From NCBI RefSeq assembly GCF_051020975.1, contig NW_027478164.1, forward strand, positions 21,677,501 through 21,741,500: DNA of 64,000 bases, written 5' to 3'. Numbering within the stretch: position 1 is the first letter of the stretch; each line of letters begins with the position of its first letter. Below are positions 48,391 to 62,558 of this stretch, in pieces. The translations under genes and the position numbers were made by a program. The notes under the pieces are model-generated. The model saw only the letters and a program-made list of their open reading frames with translations, ran no database searches and had not been told where the DNA came from. The stretch is from Osmia lignaria lignaria (Eukaryota; Arthropoda; Insecta; Hymenoptera; Megachilidae).

Positions 48391-51300
48391 GATCAGAAGC
48401 GTAGTTTTCGAGATATATCGAGATATTTAAAAGTTCCGAAGCCGCACCAACAGAATAGGGATACAGAAACACCGTGGCCCCTTTCTTTGAGATAACTCTG
48501 CACTAGTGCGAGCCGCAAATGCCACTTCCAGCTTAGCTGTGCAGAAGAAGAGCAACAAGAAGAAGAAATATCTCGAAATATGTCCGACAGGCCCCTTCCC
48601 TTGAGATAAATCTGCAAATATCTCGGAAACGAAGCGAGCTATGGCGAAATGTTAAGAGACCTTTTTTGTAGAGAATTAAGTTTCCTACTTTTTACCTTCT
48701 ATGATATTTTTTGATCAGATGCGTAGTTCTCGAGATAGATCAAGATACTTAAAAGTTCCGAAGCCGCACCAACATAATAGAGATACAGAAACACCGTGGC
48801 CCCTCTCTTTGAGATAACTCTGCACTATTGCGAGCTGCAAATGCCACTTCCAGCTTAGCTGTGCAGAAGAAGAACAACAAGAAGAAGAAATATCTCGAAA
48901 TATGTCCGTCAGGCCCCTTCCCTTGAGATAAATCTGCAAATATCTCGGAAACGAAGCGAGCTATGGCAAAATGTTTAGAGACCTTTCTTGTAGAGAATTA
49001 AGTTTCCTACTTTTTATGTAGTATGATATTTTTTGATCAGATGCGTAGTTCTCGAGATATATGAAGATATTTAAAAGTTCCGAAGCCGCACCAACATAAT
49101 AGACATACAGAAACACCGTGGCCCCTTTCTTTGAGATAACTCTGCACTATTGCGCGCTGCAAATGCCACTTCCAGCTTAGCTGTGCAGAAGAAGAACAAC
49201 AAGAAGAAGAAATATCTCGAAATATGTCCGTCAGGCCAGTTCCTTTGAGCTGAATCTGCAAATATCTCGGAAACGAAGCGAGCTATGGCAAAATGTTAAG
49301 AGACGTTTTTTGTAGAGAATTATGTTTCCTACAATTTATGTTCTATGATATTTTTTGATCAGAAGCGTAGTTTTCGAGATATATCGAGATATTTAAAAGT
49401 TCCGAAGCCGCACCAACATAATAGGGATACAGAAACACCGTGGCCCCTTTCTTTGAGATAACTCTGCACTAGTGCGAGCCGCAAATGCCACTTCCAGCTT
49501 AGCTGTGCAGAAGAAGAACAACAAGAAGAAGAAATATCTCGAAATATGTCCGTCAGGCCACTTCCCTTGAGATAAATCTGCAAATATCTCGGAAACGAAG
49601 CGAGCTATGGCAAAATATTAAGAGACGTTTTTTGTAGAGAATTATGGTTCCTACAATTTATGCTCTATGATATTTTTTGATCAGAAGCGTAGTTTTCGAG
49701 ATATATCGAGATATTTAAAAGTTCCGAAGCCGCACCAACATAATAGAGATACAGAAACACCGTGGCCCCTTTCTTTGAGATAACTCTGCACTAGTGCGAG
49801 CCGCAAATGCCACTTCCAGCTTAGCTGTGCAGAAGAAGAGCAACAAGAAGAAGAAATATCTCGAAATATGTCCGACAGGCCCCTTCCCTTGAGATAAATC
49901 TGCAAATATCTCGGAAACGAAGCGAGCTATGGCGAAATGTTAAGAGACCTTTTTTGTAGAGAATTAAGTTTCCTACTTTTTATCTTCTATGATATTTTTT
50001 GATCAGATGCGTAGTTCTCGAGATAGATCAAGATACTTAAAAGTTCCGAACCCGCACCAACATAATAGAGATACAGAAACGCCGTGGCCCCTCTCTTTGA
50101 GATAACTCTGCACTATTGCGAGCTGCAAATGCCACTTCCAGCTTAGCTGTGCAGAAGAAGAACAACAAGAAGAAGAAATATCTCGAAATATGTCCGTCAG
50201 GCCCCTTCCCTTGAGATAAATCTGCAAATATCTCGGAAACGAAGCGAGCTATGGCAAAATGTTAAGAGACCTTTTTTGTAGAGAATTATGTTTCCTACAA
50301 TTTATGTTCTATGATATTTTTTGATCAGACGCGTAGTTTTCGAGATATATCGAGATATTTAAAAGTTCCGGAGCCGCACCAACATAATAGAGATACAGAA
50401 ACATCGTGGCCCCTTTCTTTGGGATAACTCTGCACTATTGCGAGCTGGAAATGCCACTTCCAGTTTAGCTGTGCAGAAGAAGAACAACAAGAAGAAGAAA
50501 TATCTCGAAATATGTCCGTCAGGACCCTTCCCTTGAGATGAATCTGCAAATATCTCGGAAACGAAGCGAGCTATGGCAAAATGTTAAGAGACCTTTTTTG
50601 TAGAGAATTAAGTTTCCTACTTTTTATGTTCTATGATATTTTTTGATCAGATGCGTAGTTCTCGAGATATATCAAGATATTTAAAAGTTCCGAAGCCGCA
50701 CCAACATAATAGAGGTACAGAAACACCGTGGCCTCTTTCTTTGAGATAACTCTGCACTATTGCGAGCTGCAAATGCCACTTCGAGCTTAGCTGTGCAGAA
50801 GAAGAACAACAAGAAGAAGAAATATCTCGAAATATGTCAGTCAGACCCCTTCCCTTGAGATGAATCTGCAAATATCTCGGAAACGAAGCGAGCTATGGCA
50901 AAATGTTAAGAGACCTTTTTTGTAGAGAATTAAGTTTCCTACTTTTTATGTTCGATGATATTTTTTGATCAGATGCGTAGTTCTCGAGATATATCAAGAT
51001 ATATAAAAGTTCCGAAGCTGCACCAACATAATAGGGATACAGAAACACCGTGGCCCCTTTCTTTGAGATAACTCTGCACTAGTGTGAGCCGCAAATGCCA
51101 CTTACAGCTTAGCTGTGCAGAAGAAGAACAACAAGAAGAAGAAATATCTCGAAATATGTCCGTCAGGCCCCTTCCCTTGAGATAAATCTGCAAATATCTC
51201 GGAAACGAAGCGAGCTATCGCAAAATGTTAAGAGACCTTTTTTGTAGAGAATTATGTTTCCTACAATTTATGTTCTATGATATTTTTTGATCAGAAGCGT

Positions 51301-51610
51301 AGTTTTCGAGATATATCGAGATATTTAAAAGTTCCGAAGCCGCACCAACATAATAGAGATACAGAAACACCGTGGCCCCTTTCTTTGAGATAACTCTGCA
51401 CTAGTGCCAGCTGCAAATGCCACTTCCAGCTTAGCTGTGCTGAAGAAGAACAACAAGAAGAAGAAATATCTCGAAATATGTCCGTCAGGCCCCTTCCCTT
51501 GAGATAAATCTGCAAATATCTCGGAAACGAAGCGAGCTATGGCAAAATGTTGAGAGACCTTTTTTGTAGAGAATTATGTTTCCTACAATTTATGTTCTAT
51601 GATATTTTTT
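48391..51610 (+). repeat. mixed monomers with a dimer repeated 1288 bp apart
   Basis: Ten 322-bp monomers. The pairs 48391-49034 and 49679-50322 share GAAGAGCAACAAG, GTCCGACAGG, GGCGAAATG, AGATAGATCAAG and GATACTTAAAAG, four monomers apart. The monomers between and after them differ. 50645 is an f-related monomer (GAGGTACAG, CACTTCGAGC) and 50967 has AGATATATAAAAG. This block carries several markers that reappear in HOR-3 (GGCGAAATG, CCCCTCTC, TGTAGTATG), so it may be its source region. Confidence 0.87.
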
Positions 51611-54186
51611 GATCAGAAGCGTAGTTTTCGAGATATATCGAGATATTTAAAAGTTCCGAAGCCGCACCAACATAATAGAGATACAGAAACACCGTGGCCC
51701 ATTTCGGTGAGATAACTCTGCACTAGTGCGAGCTGCAAATGCCACTTCCAGCTTAGCTGTGCAGAAGAAGAACAACAAGAAGAAGAAATATCTCGAAATA
51801 TGTCCGTCAGGCCCCTTCCCTTGAGATAAATCTGCAAATATCTCGGAAACGAAGCGAGCTATGGCAAAATGTTAAGAGACCTTTTTTGTAGAGAATTAAG
51901 TTTCCCACTTTTTATGTTCTATGATATTTTTTGATCAGATGCGTAGTTCTCGAGATATAACAAGATATTTAAAAGTTCCGAAGCCGCACCAACATAATAG
52001 AGATACAGAAACACCGTGGCCCCTTTCTTTGAGATAACTCTGCACTATTGCGAGCTGCAAATGCCACTTCCAGCTTAGCTGTGCAGAGGAAGAACAACAA
52101 GAAGAAGAAATATCTCGAAATATGTCCGTCAGGCCAGTTCCTTTGAGCTGAATCTGCAAATATCTCGGAAACGAAGCGAGCTATGGCAAAATGTTAAGAG
52201 ACGTTTTTTGTAGAGAATTATGTTTCCTACAATTTATGTTCTATGATATTTTTTGATCAGAAGCGTAGTTTTCGAGATATATCGAGATATTTAATAGTTC
52301 CGAAGACGCACCAACATAATAGAGATACAGAAACACCGTGGCCCCTTTCTTTGAGATAACTGTGCACTAGTGCGAGCCGCAAATGCCACTTCCAGCTTAG
52401 CTGTGCAGAAGAAGAACAACAAGAAGAAGAAATATCTCGAAATATGTCCGTCAGGCCCCTTCCCTTGAGATATATCTGCAAATATCTCGGAAACGAAGCG
52501 AGCTATGGCGAAATGTTAAGAGACCTTTTTTGTAGAGAATTAAGTTTCCTACTTTTTATCTTCTATGATATTTTTTTATCAGATGCGTAGTTCTCGAGAT
52601 ATATCAAGATATTTAAAAGTTCCGAAGCCGCACCAACATAATAGAGATACAGAAACACCGTGGCCCCTCTCTTTGAGATAACTCTGCACTATTGCGAGCT
52701 GCAAATGCCACTTCCAGCTTAGCTGTGCAGAAGAAGAACAACAAGAAGAAGAAATATCTCGAAATATGTCCGTCAGGCCCCTTCCCTTGAGATAAATCTG
52801 CAATTATCTCGGAAACGAAGCGAGCTATGGCAAAATGTTTAGAGACCTTTCTTGTAGAGAATTAAGTTTCCTACTTTTTATGTAGTATGATATTTTTTGA
52901 TCAGATGCGTAGTTCTCGAGATATATCAAGAAATTTAAAAGCTCCGAAGCCGCACCAACATAATAGAGATACAGAAACACCGTGGCCCCTTTCTTTGGGA
53001 TAACTCTGCACTATTGCGAGCTGCAAATGCCACTTCCAGCTTAGCTGTGCAGAACAAGAACAACAAGAAGAAGAAATATCTCGAAATATGTCCGTCAGGC
53101 CACTTCCCTTGAGATAAATCTGCAAATATCTCGGAAACGAAGCGAGCTATGGCAAAATCTTAAGAGACCTTTTTTGTAGAGAATTAAGTTTCCTACTTTT
53201 TATGTTCGATGATATTTTTTGATCAGATGCGTAGTTCTCGAGATATATCAAGATATTTAAAAGTTCCGAAGCTGCACCAACATAATAGAGGTACAGAAAC
53301 ACCGTGGCCTCTTTCTTTGAGATAACTCTGCACTATTGCGAGCTGCAAATGCCGCTTCGAGCTTAGCTGTGCAGAAGAAGAACAACAAGAAGAAGAAATA
53401 TCTCGAAATATGTCCGTCAGACCCCTTCCCTTGAGATGAATCTGCAAATATCTCGGAAACGAAGCGAGCTATGGCAAAATGTTAAGAGACCTTTTTTGTA
53501 GAGAATAATGTTTCCTACAATTTACGTTCTATGATATTTTTTGATCAGAAGCGTAGTTTTCGAGATATATCGAGATATTTAAAAGTTCCGAAGCCGCACC
53601 AACATAATAGAGATACAGAAACACCGTGGCCCCTTTCTTTGAGATAACTCTGCACTATTGCGACCTGCAAATGCCACTTCCAGCTCAGCTGTGCAGAAGA
53701 AGAACAACAAGAAGAAGAAATATCTCGAAATACGTCCGTCAGGCCCCTTCCCTTGAGATAAATCTGCAAATATCTCGGAAACGAAGCGAGCTATGGCAAA
53801 ATGTTAAGAGACCTTTTTTGTAGAGAATTAAGTTTCCTACTTTTTATGTTCTATGATATTTTTTGATCAGATGCGTAGTTCTCGAGATATATCAAGATAT
53901 TTAAAAGTTCCGAAACCGCACCAACATAATAGAGATACAGAAACACCGTGGCCCCTTTCTTTGAGATAACTCTGCACTATTGCGAGCTGGAAATGCGACT
54001 TCCAGTTTAGCTGTGCAGAAGAAGAACAACAAGAAGAAGAAATATCTCGAAATATGTCCGTTAGGCCCCTTCCCTTGAGATAAATCTGCAAATATCTCGG
54101 AAACGAAGCGAGCTATGGCAAAATGTTAAGAGACCTTTTTTGTAGAGAATTAAGTTTCCTACTTTTTATCTTGTATGATATTTTTT
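51611..54186 (+). repeat. HOR-3 copy 1 (8 monomers, a-h)
   Basis: Monomer order: a (51611, CCCATTTCGGTGAG), b (51933, CCAGTTCCTTTGAGC tail), c (52255, TTTAATAGTTCCGAAGACGC), d (52577, CCCCTCTCTTTG), e (52899, preceded by TGTAGTATG; TTTGGGATAAC, CAGAACAAG), f (53221, preceded by GTTCGATGAT; GAGGTACAG, GCCGCTTCGAGC), g (53543, GCGACCTGC, CCAGCTCAGC, AATACGTCC), h (53865, CCGAAACCGC, GGAAATGCGACTTCC). Monomer e has AAGAAATTTAAAAGCTCCG, shared with copy 3 but not with copies 2 and 4. Confidence 0.95.
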
Positions 54187-57084
54187 GATCAGAAGCGTAG
54201 TTTTCGAGATATATCGAGATATTTAAAAGTTCCGAAGCCGCACCAACATAATAGAGATACAGAAACACCGTGGCCCATTTCGGTGAGATAACTCTGCACT
54301 AGTGCGAGCTGCAAATGCCACTTCCAGCTTAGCTGTGCAGAAGAAGAACAACAAGAAGAAGAAATATCTCGAAATATGTCCGTCAGGCCCCTTCCCTTGG
54401 GATAAATCTGCAAATATCTCGGAAACGAAGCGAGCTATAGCAAAATGTTAAGAGACCTTTTTTGTAGAGAATTAAGTTTCCTACTTTTTATGTTCTATGA
54501 TATTTTTTGATCAGATGCGTAGTTCTCGAGATATATCAAGATATTTAAAAGTTCCGAAGCCGCACCAACATAATAGAGATACAGAAACACCGTGGCCCCT
54601 TTCTTTGAGATAACTCTGCACTATTGCGAGCTGCAAATGCCACTTCCAGCTTAGCTGTGCAGAGGAAGAACAACAAGAAGAAGAAATATCTCGAAATATG
54701 TCCGTCAGGCCAGTTCCTTTGAGCTGCATCTGCAAATATCTCGGAAACGAAGCGAGCTATGGCAAAATGTTAAGAGACGTTTTTTGTAGAGAATTATGTT
54801 TCCTACAATTTATGTTCTATGATATTTTTTGATCAGAAGCGTAGTTTTCGAGATATATCGAGATATTTAATAGTTCCGAAGACGCACCAACATAATAGAG
54901 ATACAGAAACACCGTGGCCCCTTTCTTTGAGATAACTGTGCACTAGTGCGAGCCGCAAATGCCACTTCCAGCTTAGCTGTGCAGAAGAAGAACAACAAGA
55001 AGAAGAAATATCTCGAAATATGTCCGTCAGGCCCCTTCCCTTGAGATATATCTGCAAATATCTCGGAAACGAAGCGAGCTATGGCGAAATGTTAAGAGAC
55101 CTTTTTTGTAGAGAATTAAGTTTCCTACTTTTTATCTTCTATGATATTTTTTTATCAGATGCGTAGTTCTCGAGATATATCAAGATATTTAAAAGTTCCG
55201 AAGCCGCACCAACATAATAGAGATACAGAAACACCGTGGCCCCTCTCTTTGAGATAACTCTGCACTATTGCGAGCTGCAAATGCCACTTCCAGCTTAGCT
55301 GTGCAGAAGAAGAACAACAAGAAGAAGAAATATCTCGAAATATGTCCGTCAGGCCCCTTCCCTTGAGATAAATCTGCAAATATCTCGGAAACGAAGCGAG
55401 CTATGGCAAAATGTTTAGAGACCTTTCTTGTAGAGAATTAAGTTTCCTACTTTTTATGTAGTATGATATTTTTTGATCAGATGCGTAGTTCTCGAGATAT
55501 ATCAAGATATTTAAAAGTTCCGAAGCCGCACCAACATAATAGAGATACAGAAACACCGTGGCCCCTTTCTTTGGGATAACTCTGCACTATTGCGAGCTGC
55601 AAATGCCACTTCCAGCTTAGCTGTGCAGAACAAGAACAACAAGAAGAAGAAATATCTCGAAATATGTCCGTCAGGCCACTTCCCTTGAGATAAATCTGCA
55701 AATATCTCGGAAACAAAGCGAGCTATGGCAAAATGTTAAGAGACCTTTTTTGTAGAGAATTAAGTTTCCTACTTTTTATGTTCGATGATATTTTTTGATC
55801 AGATGCGTAGTTCTCGAGATATATCAAGATATTTAAAAGTTCCGAAGCTGCACCAACATAATAGAGGTACAGAAACACCGTGGCCTCTTTCTTTGAGATA
55901 ACTCTGCACTATTGCGAGCTGCAAATGCCGCTTCGAGCTTAGCTGTGCAGAAGAAGAACAACAAGAAGAAGAAATATCTCGAAATATGTCCGTCAGACCC
56001 CTTCCCTTGAGATGAATCTGCAAATATCTCGGAAACGAAGCCAGCTATGGCAAAATGTTAAGAGACCTTTTTTGTAGAGAATAATGTTTCCTACAATTTA
56101 CGTTCTATGATATTTTTTGATCAGAAGCGTAGTTTTCGAGATATATCGAGATATTTAAAAGTTCCGAAGCCGCACCAACATAATAGAGGTACAGAAACAC
56201 CGTGGCCCCTTTCTTTGAGATAACTCTGCACTATTGCGACCTGCAAATGCCACTTCCAGCTCAGCTGTGCAGAAGAAGAACAACAAGAAGAAGAAATATC
56301 TCGAAATACGTCCGTCAGGCCCCTTCCCTTGAGATAAATCTGCAAATATCTCGGAAACGAAGCGAGCTATGGCAAAATGTTAAGAGACCTTTTTTGTAGA
56401 GAATTAAGTTTCCTACTTTTTATGTTCTATGATATTTTTTGATCAGATGCGCAGTTCTCGAGATATATCAAGATATTTAAAAGTTCCGAAACCGCACCAA
56501 CATAATAGAGATACAGAAACACCGTGGCCCCTTTCTTTGAGATAACTCTGCACTATTGCGAGCTGGAAATGCGACTTCCAGTTTAGCTGTGCAGAAGAAG
56601 AACAACAAGAAGAAGAAATATCTCGAAATATGTCCGTTAGGCCCCTTCCCTTGAGATAAATCTGCAAATATCTCGGAAACGAAGCGAGCTATGGCAAAAT
56701 GTTAAGAGACCTTTTTTGTAGAGAATTAAGTTTCCTACTTTTTATGTTCTATGATATTTTTTGATCAGATGCGTAGTTCTCGAGATATATCAAGATATTT
56801 AAAAGTTCCGAAACCGCACCAACATAATAGAGATACAGAAACACCGTGGCCCCTTTCTTTGAGATAACTCTGCACTATTGCGAGCTGGAAATGCGACTTC
56901 CAGTTTAGCTGTGCAGAAGAAGAACAACAAGAAGAAGAAATATCTCGAAATATGTCCGTTAGGCCCCTTCCCTTGAGATAAATCTGCAAATATCTCGGAA
57001 ACGAAGCGAGCTATGGCAAAATGTTAAGGGACCTTTTTTGTAGAGAATTAAGTTTCCTACTTTTTATGTTGTATGATATTTTTT
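54187..57084 (+). repeat. HOR-3 copy 2 (9 monomers, h duplicated)
   Basis: Order a b c d e f g h h. The extra monomer is a tandem copy of h (56441 and 56763). Markers shared with copy 4 are AACAAAGCGAGC after e, GAGGTACAG in g, and GATGCGCAGTTC in the first h. Monomer b has GAGCTGCATCTGC, a private change. Monomer a ends CCCTTGGGATAAAT, as in copies 3 and 5. Confidence 0.95.
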
Positions 57085-59338
57085 GATCAGAAGCGTAGTT
57101 TTCGAGATATATCGAGATATTTAAAAGTTCCGAAGCCGCACCAACATAATAGAGATACAGAAACACCGTGGCCCATTTCGGTGAGATAACTCTGCACTAG
57201 TGCGAGCTGCAAATGCCACTTCCAGCTTAGCTGTGCAGAAGAAGAACAACAAGAAGAAGAAATATCTCGAAATATGTCCGTCAGGCCCCTTCCCTTGGGA
57301 TAAATCTGCAAATATCTCGGAAACGAAGCGAGCTATAGCAAAATGTTAAGAGACCTTTTTTGTAGAGAATTAAGTTTCCTATTTTTTATGTTCTATGATA
57401 TTTTTTGATCAGATGCGTAGTTCTCGAGATATATCAAGATATTTAAAAGTTCCGAAGCCGCACCAACATAATAGAGATACAGAAACACCGTGGCCCCTTT
57501 CTTTGAGATAACTCTGCACTATTGCGAGCTGCAAATGACACTTCCAGCTTAGCTGTGCAGAGGAAGAACAACAAGAAGAAGAAATATCTCGAAATATGTC
57601 CGTCAGGCCAGTTCCTTTGAGCTGAGTCTGCAAATATCTCGGAAACGAAGCGAGCTATGGCGAAATGTTAAGAGACCTTTTTTGTAGAGAATTAAGTTTC
57701 CTACTTTTTATCTTCTATGATATTTTTTTATCAGATGCGTAGTTCTCGAGATATATCAAGATATTTAAAAGTTCCGAAGCCGCACCAACATAATAGAGAT
57801 ACAGAAACACCGTGGCCCCTCTCTTTGAGATAACTCTGCACTATTGCGAGCTGCAAATGCCACTTCCAGCTTAGCTGTGCAGAAGAAGAACAACAAGAAG
57901 AAGAAATATCTCGAAATATGTCCGTCAGGCCCCTTCCCTTGAGATAAATCTGCAAATATCTCGGAAACGAAGCGAGCTATGGCAAAATGTTTAGAGACCT
58001 TTCTTGTAGAGAATTAAGTTTCCTACTTTTTATGTAGTATGATATTTTTTGATCAGATGCGTAGTTCTCGAGATATATCAAGAAATTTAAAAGCTCCGAA
58101 GCCGCACCAACATAATAGAGATACAGAAACACCGTGGCCCCTTTCTTTGGGATAACTCTGCACTATTGCGAGCTGCAAATGCCACTTCCAGCTCAGCTGT
58201 GCAGAACAAGAACAACAAGAAGAAGAAATATCTCGAAATATGTCCGTCAGGCCACTTCCCTTGAGATAAATCTGCAAATATCTCGGAAACGAAGCGAGCT
58301 ATGGCAAAATGTTAAGAGACCTTTTTTGTAGAGAATTAAGTTTCCTACTTTTTATGTTCGATGATATTTTTTGATCAGATGCGTAGTTCTCGAGATATAT
58401 CAAGATATTTAAAAGTTCCGAAGCTGCACCAACATAATAGAGGTACAGAAACACCGTGGCCTCTTTCTTTGAGATAACTCTGCACTATTGCGAGCTGCAA
58501 ATGCCGCTTCGAGCTTAGCTGTGCAGAAGAAGAACAACAAGAAGAAGAAATATCTCGAAATATGTCCGTCAGACCCCTTCCCTTGAGATGAATCTGCAAA
58601 TATCTCGGAAACGAAGCGAGCTATGGCAAAATGTTAAGAGACCTTTTTTGTAGAGAATAATGTTTCCTACAATTTACGTTCTATGATATTTTTTGATCAG
58701 AAGCGTAGTTTTCGAGATATATCGAGATATTTAAAAGTTCCGAAGCCGCACCAACATAATAGAGATACAGAAACACCGTGGCCCCTTTCTTTGAGATAAC
58801 TCTGCACTATTGCGACCTGCAAATGCCACTTCCAGCTCAGCTGTGCAGAAGAAGAACAACAAGAAGAAGAAATATCTCGAAATACGTCCGTCAGGCCCCT
58901 TCCCTTGAGATAAATCTGCAAATATCTCGGAAACGAAGCGAGCTATGGCAAAATGTTAAGAGACCTTTTTTGTAGAGAATTAAGTTTCCTACTTTTTATG
59001 TTCTATGATATTTTTTGATCAGATGCGTAGTTCTCGAGATATATCAAGATATTTAAAAGTTCCGAAACCGCACCAACATAATAGAGATACAGAAACACCG
59101 TGGCCCCTTTCTTTGAGATAACTCTGCACTATTGCGAGCTGGAAATGCGACTTCCAGTTTAGCTGTGCAGAAGAAGAACAACAAGAAGAAGAAATATCTC
59201 GAAATATGTCCGTTAGGCCCCTTCCCTTGAGATAAATCTGCAAATATCTCGGAAACGAAGCGAGCTATGGCAAAATGTTAAGAGACCTTTTTTGTAGAGA
59301 ATTAAGTTTCCTACTTTTTATGTTGTATGATATTTTTT
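57085..59338 (+). repeat. HOR-3 copy 3 (7 monomers, c missing)
   Basis: Order a b d e f g h. Monomer b (57407) ends GAGCTGAGTCTGC and is followed directly by GGCGAAATG, the sequence that follows c in the other copies. The c monomer was thus removed by an exact in-register exchange between the tails of b and c. Monomer e has the AAGAAATTTAAAAGCTCCG form seen in copy 1. Confidence 0.95.
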
Positions 59339-62300
59339 GATCAGAAGCGTAGTTTTCGAGATATATCGAGATATTTAAAAGTTCCGAAGCCGCACCAACA
59401 TAATAGAGATACAGAAACACCGTGGCCCATTTCGGTGAGATAACTCTGCACTAGTGCGAGCCGCAAATGCCACTTCCAGCTTAGCTGTGCAGAAGAAGAA
59501 CAACAAGAAGAAGAAATATCTCGAAATATGTCCGTCAGGCCCCTTCCCTTGAGATAAATCTGCACATATCTCGGAAACGAAGCGAGCTATGGCAAAATGT
59601 TAAGAGACCTTTTTTGTAGAGAATTAAGTTTCCTACTTTTTACGTTCTATGATATTTTGTGATCAGATGCGTAGTTTTCGAGATATATCGAGATATTTAA
59701 AAGTTCCGAAGCCGCACCAACATAATAGGGATACAGAAACACCGTGGCCCCTTTCTTTGAGATAACTGTGCACTAGTGCGAGCCGCAAATGCCACTTCCA
59801 GCTTAGCTGTGCAGAAGAAGAACAACAAGAAGAAGAAATATCTCGAAATATTTCCGTTAGGCTCCTTCCCTTGAGATAAATCTGCAAATATCTCGGAAAC
59901 GAAGCGACGTATGGCAAAATGTTCAGAGACCTTTTTTGTAGAGAATTAAGTTTCCTACTTTTTATGTTCTATGATATTTTTTGATCAGATGCGTAGTTCT
60001 CGAGATATATCAAGATATTTAAAAGTTCCGAAGCCGCACCAACATAATAGAGATACAGAAACACCGTGGCCCCTTTCTTTGAGATAACTCTGCTCTATTG
60101 CGAGCTGCAAATGCCACTTCCAGCTTAGCTGTGCAGAGGAAGAACAACAAGAAGAAGAAATATCTCGAAATATGTCCGTCAGGCCAGTTCCTTTGAGCTG
60201 AATCTGCAAATATCTCGGAAACGAAGCGAGCTATGGCAAAATGTTAAGAGACGTTTTTTGTAGAGAATTATGTTTCCTACAATTTATGTTCTATGATATT
60301 TTTTGATCAGAAGCGTAGTTTTCGAGATATATCGAGATATTTAATAGTTCCGAAGACGCACCAACATAATAGAGATACTGAAACACCGTGGCCCCTTTCT
60401 TTGAGATAACTGTGCACTAGTGCGAGCCGCAAATGCCACTTCCAGCTTAGCTGTGCAGAAGAAGAACAACAAGAAGAAGAAATATCTCAAAATATGTCCG
60501 TCAGGCCCCTTCCCTTGAGATATATCTGCAAATATCTCGGAAACGAAGCGAGCTATGGCGAAATGTTAAGAGACCTTTTTTGTAGAGAATTAAGTTTCCT
60601 ACTTTTTATCTTCTATGATATTTTTTTATCAGATGCGTAGTTCTCGAGATATATCAAGATATTTAAAAGTTCCGAAGCCGCACCAACATAATAGAGATAC
60701 AGAAACACCGTGGCCCCTCTCTTTGAGATAACTCTGCACTATTGCGAGCTGCAAATGCCACTTCCAGCTTAGCTGTGCAGAAGAAGAACAACAAGAAGAA
60801 GAAATATCTCGAAATATGTCCGTCAGGCCCCTTCCCTTGAGATAAATCTGCAAATATCTCGGAAACGAAGCGAGCTATGGCAAAATGTTTAGAGACCTTT
60901 CTTGTAGAGAATTAAGTTTCCTACTTTTTATGTAGTATGATATTTTTTGATCAGATGCGTAGTTCTCGAGATATATCAAGATATTTAAAAGTTCCGAAGC
61001 CGCACCAACATAATAGAGATACAGAAACACCGTGGCCCCTTTCTTTGGGATAACTCTGCACTATTGCGAGCTGCAAATGCCACTTCCAGCTTAACTGTGC
61101 AGAACAAGAACAACAAGAAGAAGAAATATCTCGAAATATGTCCGTCAGGCCACTTCCCTTGAGATAAATCTGCAAATATCTCGGAAACAAAGCGAGCTAT
61201 GGCAAAATGTTAAGAGACCTTTTTTGTAGAGAATTAAGTTTCCTACTTTTTATGTTCGATGATATTTTTTGATCAGATGCGTAGTTCTCGAGATATATCA
61301 AGATATTTAAAAGTTCCGAAGCTGCACCAACATAATAGAGGTACAGAAACACCGTGGCCTCTTTCTTTGAGATAACTCTGCACTATTGCGAGCTGCAAAT
61401 GCCGCTTCGAGCTTAGCTGTGCAGAAGAAGAACAACAAGAAGAAGAAATATCTCGAAATATGTCCGTCAGACCCCTTCCCTTGAGATGAATCTGCAAATA
61501 TCTCGGAAACGAAGCGAGCTATGGCAAAATGTTAAGAGACCTTTTTTGTAGAGAATAATGTTTCCTACAATTTACGTTCTATGATATTTTTTGATCAGAA
61601 GCGTAGTTTTCGAGATATATCGAGATATTTAAAAGTTCCGAAGCCGCACCAACATAATAGAGGTACAGAAACACCGTGGCCCCTTTCTTTGAGATAATTC
61701 TGCACTATTGCGACCTGCAAATGCCACTTCCAGCTCAGCTGTGCAGAAGAAGAACAACAAGAAGAAGAAATATCTCGAAATACGTCCGTCAGGCCCCTTC
61801 CCTTGAGATAAATCTGCAAATATCTCGGAAACGAAGCGAGCTATGGCAAAATGTTAAGAGACCTTTTTTGTAGAGAATTAAGTTTCCTACTTTTTATGTT
61901 CTATGATATTTTTTGATCAGATGCGCAGTTCTCGAGATATATCAAGATATTTAAAAGTTCCGAAACCGCACCAACATAATAGAGATACAGAAACACCGTG
62001 GCCCCTTTCTTTGAGATAACTCTGCACTATTGCGAGCTGGAAATGCGACTTCCAGTTTAGCTGTGCAGAAGAAGAACAACAAGAAGAAGAAATATCTCGA
62101 AATATGTCCGTTAGGCCCCTTCCCTTGAGATAAATCTGCAAATATCTCGGAAACGAAGCGAGCTATGGCAAAATGTTAAGAGACCTTTTTTGTAGAGAAT
62201 TAAGTTTCCTACTTTTTATGTTCTATGATATTTTTTGATCAGATGCGTAGTTCTCGAGATATATCAAGATATTTAAAAGTTCCGAAACCGCACCAACATA

Positions 62301-62558
62301 ATAGAGATACAGAAACACCGTGGCCCCTTTCTTTGAGATAACTCTGCACTATTGCGAGCTGGAAATGCGACTTCCAGTTTAGCTGTGCAGAAGAAGAACA
62401 ACAAGAAGAAGAAATATCTCGAAATATGTCCGTTAGGCCCCTTCCCTTGAGATAAATCTGCAAATATCTCGGAAACGAAGCGAGCTATGGCAAAATGTTA
62501 AGAGACCTTTTTTGTAGAGAATTAAGTTTCCTACTTTTTATGTTGTATGATATTTTTT
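59339..62558 (+). repeat. HOR-3 copy 4 (10 monomers, one foreign)
   Basis: Order a x b c d e f g h h. The inserted monomer x (59661) has TTTTGTGATCAG, GTCCGTTAGGCTCC-like changes (ATTTCCGTTAGG) and AAGCGACGTATGG, unlike any HOR-3 member. Monomer a has GAGCCGC and GCACATATC. The h duplication, GATGCGCAGTTC and AACAAAGCGAGC agree with copy 2. Monomer c has private changes (GATACTGAAAC; ATCTCAAAATATG). Confidence 0.93.
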
